From positions 806,001 to 870,000 of the forward strand of contig NZ_AP014936.1 in assembly GCF_002355415.1 (NCBI RefSeq): 64,000 nucleotides of DNA, given 5' to 3'. The DNA comes from Sulfurifustis variabilis. GTDB lineage: Bacteria > Pseudomonadota > Gammaproteobacteria > Acidiferrobacterales > Sulfurifustaceae. The notes under the pieces are model-generated. The model had not been told where the DNA came from and ran no database searches. It saw only the letters and a program-made list of their open reading frames with translations. A program made the position numbers and the translations under genes. Of the stretch, positions 60,001 through 64,000 are shown one piece after another. The number at the start of each line of letters is the position of its first letter. The stretch's first letter is position 1.

Positions 60001-61808
60001 AGAGGACGCTCGCCTTCGGCGGCTTCCAGGTCGTCCCACCCCCCATTCGCATCGACGCCGCCCTGGCCCTCGGCCCCCGCGGCCGCCTCCTCGTGCTGCT
60101 CGACAACGGCGGCTCGGGCCCGAACGCCGAGCCCTGCTCGAGCGTCACGAGCCTCTCGCTCGCGACGAGCTTCGTAGGCTTGAGCCCCGCGGCCGCCCTC
60201 GAAGCGCGCCTCTACGACGGCACGGGCGTGCTCGTCGACACCGAGACCGCCGCGCTCGCCTCCTTCGCGGGCGAGGTCGATACCGCCCCCGGCGGCACCG
60301 GCGCGAACCTGGTGTTCGCCGAGCTCACCGCCCAGTCCGCCGTCCTGCGGGTGGATCCGCTCGCCCCGGGCACGCCCCTCGGGGCGGGCTACCGCCTCGA
60401 CCTCGTCGTCACCGACGGCAGCCCCCTGATCGTCTCGAGCGGGCTCATCCACACCGACTGCTCCCAGACCATGCAGGTCGGCGACCTCTACGGCGCCTTC
60501 GCCGTCACGGCGCTGACGGCCGTGCCCGCGACCGACAACGCCTACCGCGACGACGACCCGCACGGGCCGCAAGACTCGCCCGGGCTCCTCGCCCAGCGCC
60601 GCTTCCTCGAGCGCCTGCTGACCGCCGCCGGCTGGTCCTACACGATCACCGACACGGCCGAAGCCTTCACCCGCGAGCTGCGCACCGGGGGCTACCGCAC
60701 CTACGCGCTCTTCGACGAGCAGGAGAAGCTCCCCGTCGACGTGCAGAAGGAGCTGCGCGAGGCCGCCTTCCGCGGCGAGGGCCTGCTCCTCGCCGGCAAC
60801 CACGACGCGCGCCACCACAAGCTCCTCGACGCCGCCGGCGTGAAGCTCATCGGCAACGTGAGCCACGCCGTCACCGCCGAGCACGAGCCAAGCCCGCTCG
60901 CGCTCGCCGGCGGCATCGGCCTCTATCCCCTCGACAAGGCGCTGCGCATCAAGCGCCTCACCGCCGACCGCTTCGCGAGCTACCTCACGAGCGGCCCGAG
61001 CCACGACAAGAACGATCCCAACGACTGCCGCGACCAGGCGCCGCTCTACGACAACGGCATCCCCGCCGCCCGGCCCGTCGACGAGTGCGAAGGCGCCCCC
61101 GACGCCTACCTCGACGCCGCGACGTTGAACGGCTACGGGCGCGGGCGCGCCGCCTTCGTCGGCGTCGACCTCCTCGCCCTCGCGACCCGCGACGGGGACG
61201 CGAGCCTCGCCGCCGCGACGATCCTCAAGGCCCTCGCCTGGGTGAGCCCGGGCGAGCCGGCCTACACGGTCGGCGCGGTCGTGCCGATCCGGATCACCCT
61301 GACGAACCAGGGCATCGCCACCGTCGCGAGCGTGACGCTACAGGCCGCCAACCTCGCCTTCGTCGACCTGCGCGAAGGGAGCCTCGTCGACGACGCCACC
61401 GTCGTCATCGACGTCGCCCTCGCCGTCGGCGAGACGAAGACCCTCGACCTCTGGGTGCGCCTGGCGAATCTCCCCGGCCCCGCGAGCCTCACCGCCACGG
61501 TCACCGCCCCCACGGTCGGCCTCGTCGCGAGCGCGGTCTACCCCCTCGAGGCCGTCCAGCCCGAGACCCTGGGCAGCATCAAGGCGCGTCTCGACGCCCT
61601 CATCGGCGCCAACCACCCGGACCGCCACGCCCTCGAGCTCGCCGCCGCCGACCTCGAGCGCGCGCTCCAGAACTTCGACCCGGCCAGAGCGATCGCCGAC
61701 GTGCTCAAGGCGACCGACGCGCTCCTCGGCCTTGCCGATCCCGCGATCGTCGACATCCGCGCGGCGCTGGGCACGTGGGTGGGGTGGGCGGGGGCGTATG
61801 TGTATTAG
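54012..61808 (+). CDS. Giant secreted multidomain protein: alpha/alpha-toroid, beta-sandwich repeats and a beta-propeller
   Basis: A 2598-residue protein with a signal peptide (VAALAAWLVVPSPALA). Domains in order, approximate residues: 35-290, a prenyltransferase/squalene-cyclase-like alpha/alpha toroid with repeated QNADGSFGG, QNADGGFGD, SAAGGWADGG motifs; 300-735, five carboxypeptidase-regulatory-like sandwiches (SGYVVRAGSTEPIAAAQV; TSGIDGRFLLDGI); 740-985, Ig/CARDB-like domains; 1010-1170, first half of a second toroid with C1036-L-G-C1039-H1040 and QQSDGGLRIS; 1180-1430, an NHL-type propeller (ALGADGALYVL; FGADGFLYVADYPRNRIL); 1440-1590, second half of the toroid (RQRADGGWGRS; QAGDGSWNN); 1590-2150, more Ig-like domains; 2170-2410, a glutamine-amidotransferase-like Rossmann unit (LLLAGNHDARHHKLLDAAGV); 2415-2510, an Ig-like domain; then a helical end. 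The CxxCH could bind haem c. No membrane anchor is seen. Codon GC rises after about 60000. Confidence 0.8.
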   Translation: MGSRQGRRGGLVRRLGVAALAAWLVVPSPALAGVPEAIGWLATQQNADGSFGGTPGSLATPVQSTAEVLRAYQTVGQQSQPPYAPALAYLNGDTEENTEFLARKIVLNAAAGGDVSALVTALLAHQNADGGFGDRAGHDSTVFDTGYALEALAAANYTSGTFVGYAVGYLLNRQSAAGGWADGGNAASVFTTAQAMRALWPYRNAFLGVSASLTAAQNFLLAQRGTDGAWSEPFETALALRAIVPNATDLALVETSVAGLEAAQLANGSWVDDAYTTALALQAIQAYQARKGGAGPTLTGAISGYVVRAGSTEPIAAAQVALAERLGVSVLTNGDGYFLIPNVPAGDYTVTAGKSGYTTASRAVTAAAGQVTLAGALVLDLATQSGLAAGRIFDAQDLTALAGAAVTLTGGATYTAVSGTDGSFSFGPLAPGDYGVSIARSGYDTVTGSATIVGGQTLTINQGLVRAGGFQDAEPATITGAVASATTGLPIAGAVFDLGGGLTATSGADGQFAIASVPRGNYTATLSAGGFVAQTYIVSFPAGSLGNLGTLSLYPASAASAPTTLALNGTVVDGVSGAPIAGATVTLTDTGATATSGIDGRFLLDGITLTSFSLTASATGYQTRTAMIQVSAFGEAQVSLALSPPGSGATATNLQGVVRDATSSAPVAGARVSIEGTTLTTVSDATGNYTLSGIEPLSFTVSVAAVGYAQAQGNITLASHGNYTLDPLLHPLAATSFQVLSVSANPASAGANETLLFTAEIASLLSAPKAALVTGEVLDATGTSVANLTPYAEGTTTPASEFSFAAGETKTLTLPWPTAQLAPSTYTVLVRVVEPGTIYASRPRGEILAEGGGYGAIVGSSRIAGAMAIDPPLAQAGTTTPVSFTALVQNGGNLPLAEGSYELTVTQPDTGTLVHSAVTTAGGIEVGQHATVAFGGWVPTATGDLDVRVRSLAAGVAGEIAGSLYVGDRASGSFTVDRNIVREGTSTVRGRVAMQGVDVRTGTSTDPLFALVKEAVRRGGLYTAPGGTNWHRTNRCLGCHIQTQSVYGLASSLDKADVDRQAALFLYNAIAGSQQSDGGLRISHPQHTKTQTTLGLWSLSAWPDKLGSFRAKYHAARHLHDRRLNSGSVTFWRNDHASAGWWVSDVSHTALTVTGMADLVRSADTIDLSQVRQDTLSESLTLGGGTEPRDLALGADGALYVLKANGQINRIDFASGQTTTVVTGLPNPSFGLAIAPDQSFLVSTETATGQIIRVAPDGSRSTIYSQSGVLRDIEFGADGFLYVADYPRNRILRLTSAGQVVSTITSGLFNRPSGLLARADGSVLVANRDAFNILRIASDGTVSIHTDGFSFPPLWLADAPDGNMYVSTADYSNSGQSTPVGLSRVDQSGIVERVAVGALYRPLLTIDQTVWVANGTTNRLNQIVPGVQPTDLLPAFRTDIDRAARYFLGNHRDNSGDNAVQAMRLAGMAEARSVTADATLRADLDTAIAFAANLLRSRQRADGGWGRSINQASDPLITAMVGIAIDYTDPSPDDPAVRRTIQYLLNTQAGDGSWNNANNGLTTRLASTSFVMAYLPKALERLGGIDVDLHVKLPANVQLANPSIAPTTVIPGVDVEYIWTLLGVTSAGRNVEFDLTLLDMQLNETRPVATAAYLEFDNSFTAEKLQIALEVPTVRAAADMALAVSTDRQNYQPNESVSIGAVVSNTGPTIASGDVRLSIRAPGSEVDLALLPSIPVSDLAAGAQVAYPGEWNTGSTLAGAYEVYGRLYDTQGRFLSESRAPFNIGAPAVTVATGVATDKPSYDAWDTVQIEGRVQNVAPNAVLAPSRVEITVRSPAGQVLYFDTRDLGELMPGALRDLPFPMTLADAQSGTYPVELKLKDLFTRTLLSTSTTSFQVVRRELQAISGTVSVQTPSVYLGDANACTETAKNVSATDLANVKLIHQLIDMGSGALVDEATETVNLPAGGLVYSYFRNIDSNALGLGGYSCVIKAELNGEERTLAFGGFQVVPPPIRIDAALALGPRGRLLVLLDNGGSGPNAEPCSSVTSLSLATSFVGLSPAAALEARLYDGTGVLVDTETAALASFAGEVDTAPGGTGANLVFAELTAQSAVLRVDPLAPGTPLGAGYRLDLVVTDGSPLIVSSGLIHTDCSQTMQVGDLYGAFAVTALTAVPATDNAYRDDDPHGPQDSPGLLAQRRFLERLLTAAGWSYTITDTAEAFTRELRTGGYRTYALFDEQEKLPVDVQKELREAAFRGEGLLLAGNHDARHHKLLDAAGVKLIGNVSHAVTAEHEPSPLALAGGIGLYPLDKALRIKRLTADRFASYLTSGPSHDKNDPNDCRDQAPLYDNGIPAARPVDECEGAPDAYLDAATLNGYGRGRAAFVGVDLLALATRDGDASLAAATILKALAWVSPGEPAYTVGAVVPIRITLTNQGIATVASVTLQAANLAFVDLREGSLVDDATVVIDVALAVGETKTLDLWVRLANLPGPASLTATVTAPTVGLVASAVYPLEAVQPETLGSIKARLDALIGANHPDRHALELAAADLERALQNFDPARAIADVLKATDALLGLADPAIVDIRAALGTWVGWAGAYVY

Positions 61809-62059
61809 TTGGACAGGAAGTCGGCTGCCTGCCTTCGTGCCCGCGGGCGGGGCAAGCCGGCTCCTTTCGATCGGTTTCGGAGATTCTTCGCGCTCTTCGT
61901 GACGAGATTGCAGACGTTCTCGTCCTGACCACTGCACTCGGCCTTTGTCCCGTCCGCCCGGCGGCCTCGTGTCTATACTCCAAAGGCGGGCCATCCCGCG
62001 TTGCCTTCCCCAGCTGGGGGCGGGCATTTGGATCAACGACAAAAGCGGGAGGCTCTTCC

Positions 62060-62974
62060 ATGCGTAACGCGCGTTCCCTCATTCTCGGCGTCTGTCTGGC
62101 TTCGCTGACGGCGGCCGGCGCCGCGCAGGCGGCCAAGAACGAGGCGCCTGCCAAGCCCCAGACCGAGATGGAGGCGGCCTTCGCGGCGGCGAACGCCGTC
62201 GCGCAGCACGGCCCGGGCGAGGTCAAGCTGGGCGACCAGGCGATGCTCGAGCTGCCCAAAGGATTCGTCTACGTGCCGCCCAGGGAGTCGGGCAAGCTGA
62301 TGCACGCGATGGGCAACCGCACCGGGGACGATCTGCTCGGGCTCGTCTTTCCGGCCAGCGACGAAAACTGGTTCGTGGTGATCCGGTTCGATCCCGCGGG
62401 CTACATCAAGGACGACGACGCGAAGGACTGGGACGCGGACGAGCTCCTCGCCTCGCTCAAGGCGGGGACCGAAGAGGCGAACAAGGAGCGCGCGGCGCGC
62501 GGCATCTCGGCGGTCGAGGTGGTCGGCTGGGTGGAAAAGCCCCACTACGACGCGGCCTCCCACCAGCTCGTCTGGTCGATCGCCGCGAAGGACAAGGGCC
62601 AGCCGGACACGGCCGACCAGGGCATCAACTACAACACCTACGCGCTCGGCCGCCACGGCTACATCAGCATGAACCTCGTCACCGACCGCAAGCTGATCGG
62701 CCAGTACAAGGCCGCGGCGCGGACGCTGCTCGCGAACCTCGACTTCAACGACGGCAAGCGCTACGCCGACTTCGACGCGTCGACCGACAAGGTCGCGACC
62801 TACGGGCTCGCCGCGCTGGTCGGCGGCGTCGCCGCGAAGAAGCTCGGCCTCTTCGCCGCGCTCGGCGTGTTCCTCGCGAAGTTCTGGAAGCTGATCGCGA
62901 TCGCCCTGTTCGCCGGCGGCGGCGTCCTGACGAAGGTGTTCAAGCGCCGCAAAGAGGGTGACATCGCCGCCTGA
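62060..62974 (+). CDS. DUF2167 family membrane protein
   Basis: A 304-residue protein with a signal peptide (SLILGVCLASLTAAGAAQAA). The soluble DUF2167 domain contains GEVKLGDQAMLELPKGFVYV, GLVFPASDENWFVVIRFDP, GYIKDDDAKDWDADELLASL and NTYALGRHGYISMNLV. Two membrane segments follow near the C-terminus (LAALVGGVAAKKLGLFAALG; LIAIALFAGGGVLTKVF), ending in a basic cytosolic tail. Family function is unknown. GGGAGG precedes the ATG. The next gene, an M50-type protease, overlaps the 3' end if its upstream GTG is used. Confidence 0.9.
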   Translation: MRNARSLILGVCLASLTAAGAAQAAKNEAPAKPQTEMEAAFAAANAVAQHGPGEVKLGDQAMLELPKGFVYVPPRESGKLMHAMGNRTGDDLLGLVFPASDENWFVVIRFDPAGYIKDDDAKDWDADELLASLKAGTEEANKERAARGISAVEVVGWVEKPHYDAASHQLVWSIAAKDKGQPDTADQGINYNTYALGRHGYISMNLVTDRKLIGQYKAAARTLLANLDFNDGKRYADFDASTDKVATYGLAALVGGVAAKKLGLFAALGVFLAKFWKLIAIALFAGGGVLTKVFKRRKEGDIAA

Positions 62975-63704
62975 CGCCTGCGGCGTGAAGACCCTGCTGT
63001 TCCTGCTGAGCGCGCTCAAGCTCGGCAAGGTCCTGACCACGGGCGGCACCATGGTGCTGTCCGTGTTCGCCTACGCGCTCATCTTCGGCTGGTGGTACGC
63101 GGTCGGCTTCGTGCTGCTCATCTTCGTGCACGAGATGGGCCACTACGTCGCCGCCCGCCGGCGCCGGCTCGAGGTGGGCGCGCCCACGTTCATTCCGTTC
63201 GTGGGCGCGTGGATCGAGCTCAAGCAGCTTCCGCACGACGTCGAGACCGAGGCCTACGTCGGCATCGCCGGCCCGCTCGCCGGCACGCTCGGGGCGCTCG
63301 GCTGCTACTTTCTCGCGCGCGACCTGGACAGCTCCCTGCTGCTCGCGCTCGCCTACGCGGGGTTCTTCATCAATCTCTTCAACCTCATTCCGCTGTCCCC
63401 GTTCGACGGCGGACGCATCACGGCGATCATCTCGCCGCGCGTCTGGCTGCTGGGCGTGCCGATCCTCGTCGCGCTCTTTTTCTACCGACCGAGCCCGCTG
63501 CTCATCCTCGTGGCGATCCTCGCGGCCCCGCAGGTGTGGAAGGCCATCAAGCACGACCCGGACACGCCCGAGAACGCGCGGTACTACGACGTGCCCCTCG
63601 AGACGCGCCTGCAGTACGGGTTCTTCTACCTCGCGCTCGCCGGCTTCCTCGCCATCATGGCCCACGACGTCCACGAGATGCTCGGCCCCGCCCTGCGCGG
63701 CTGA
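62958..63704 (+). CDS. M50-type site-2 membrane metalloprotease
   Basis: A protein of up to 248 residues. The zinc motif sits in a membrane helix, LIFVHEMGHYVAARR (HExxH), and the second metal motif is NLIPLSPFDGGR (the LxPxxxxDGG form of site-2 proteases). Other hydrophobic helices lie at VLSVFAYALIFGWWYAVGFVLL, LAGTLGALGCYFLA and ILVALFFY. Such enzymes cut within the membrane plane, often in signalling. Start options are GTG 62958, which overlaps the DUF2167 gene by 17 bases, or GTG 62985; the former has AAGAGG directly before it, the latter has no ribosome site. With the DUF2167 gene it forms a two-gene unit. Confidence 0.85.
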   Translation: MTSPPDACGVKTLLFLLSALKLGKVLTTGGTMVLSVFAYALIFGWWYAVGFVLLIFVHEMGHYVAARRRRLEVGAPTFIPFVGAWIELKQLPHDVETEAYVGIAGPLAGTLGALGCYFLARDLDSSLLLALAYAGFFINLFNLIPLSPFDGGRITAIISPRVWLLGVPILVALFFYRPSPLLILVAILAAPQVWKAIKHDPDTPENARYYDVPLETRLQYGFFYLALAGFLAIMAHDVHEMLGPALRG

Positions 63705-63832
63705 GATCGGGCGGGCGTCCCGCTAGGCCGGAATACCTGTCTATCGAATAACACCTCGCAGGACGCCTGGCTTGCGGCGCCGGGACCGCTTGGGCAGTAT
63801 CGTGCCCGATCGACCACTTCAGGGCGGACACG

Positions 63833-64000
63833 ATGAGCGACCCTTGCGCTGCCGAGTGCTGCGCACTCGATGCACTCGAGCGCCGTCAGAAGCGAACCCT
63901 GAAAGCGGTCCTGGCCGTCAACGCGGGCATGTTCGTGGTGGAGCTCTCCGCCGGCCTCATCGCAGGATCGAGCGCGCTGCTCGCCGATTCGCTGGACATG
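63833..64000 (+). CDS. Cation diffusion facilitator family transporter, N-terminal part
   Basis: The gene runs off the window after 56 codons. A Cys-containing start (SDPCAAECCALDALERRQKR) is followed by the first membrane helix of a CDF-type transporter (VLAVNAGMFVVELSAGLIAG) and the metal-site motif SSALLADSLDM. Members export Zn, Co, Fe or other divalent cations. The Cys-rich N-terminus may sense or hand over metal. The ribosome site is weak (GGCGGACA). Confidence 0.85.
   Translation, partial: MSDPCAAECCALDALERRQKRTLKAVLAVNAGMFVVELSAGLIAGSSALLADSLDM

Noticed and set aside
59261-62974. 1237-codon frame over the end of the giant gene
   Set aside because: The first 930 or so codons are the low-complexity shadow of the giant gene; only the part from ATG 62060 is the DUF2167 protein.

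Overview
The window is high-GC DNA from a Gram-negative proteobacterium, probably a beta- or gammaproteobacterium. The evidence is the many lipobox and Sec signal peptides, an outer-membrane barrel candidate, strong AAGGAGG ribosome sites and proteobacterial families such as DUF2959, YidB, DsrE and SBP56. The species cannot be named from the sequence. Genes are dense on both strands. I recognised no rRNA, tRNA, CRISPR array or intact insertion sequence.

1-9.2 kb holds housekeeping and envelope genes: the end of a phospholipase D/cardiolipin synthase-like gene, a gamma-glutamyltransferase, a TauE/SafE exporter, an M1 metallopeptidase divergent from a ChaN-PDZ protein, protoporphyrinogen oxidase and a DUF4382 lipoprotein. 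nadA follows at 9.3-10.4 kb.

10.4-20.8 kb is the clearest metabolic unit, an apparently complete sulfoacetate (C2 sulfonate) degradation island. It has a sigma70-like promoter overlapped by a LacI-family operator, an acylating sulfoacetaldehyde dehydrogenase, a sulfoacetyl-CoA ligase, sulfoacetaldehyde acetyltransferase (Xsc), a tripartite TctC-TctB-TctA transporter, a LacI-type regulator and a convergent acetate kinase. In the inferred route, sulfoacetate is imported, activated to the CoA ester, reduced to sulfoacetaldehyde and split into sulfite and acetyl phosphate. AckA could then recover ATP, and sulfite could leave through the TauE-like protein at 2.5 kb. Four intergenic hairpins whose arms are built of degenerate 7-base units lie between 6.6 and 19.7 kb, three of them inside this island.

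21-35.5 kb carries a membrane protein/VWA-lipoprotein pair, a glycosidase-like lipoprotein, an ACT-domain protein, pyruvate phosphate dikinase, a secreted alpha/beta hydrolase and several envelope proteins. 35.5-40.3 kb has a sulfur flavour: a TusA-like protein without its cysteine motif, a DksA-type zinc finger, a DsrE-like/metallo-beta-lactamase pair and an SBP56 methanethiol oxidase-SCO1 operon. 40.6-49.9 kb is a string of small secreted or hypothetical genes, including members of a family of three EF-hand proteins, an ArsM-like methyltransferase, YidB, DUF2959, DUF3014 and SDR proteins.

49.9-61.8 kb looks accessory. It has an AT-richer stretch with a large cysteine-less transglutaminase-like secreted protein and a small membrane protein 3 bases downstream. 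A 2598-residue multidomain secreted protein follows, with alpha/alpha-toroid repeats, carboxypeptidase-regulatory-like repeats, a beta-propeller that seems to split the second toroid, and a single CxxCH motif. The window ends with a DUF2167 protein, an M50-type membrane protease and the start of a cation diffusion facilitator gene.
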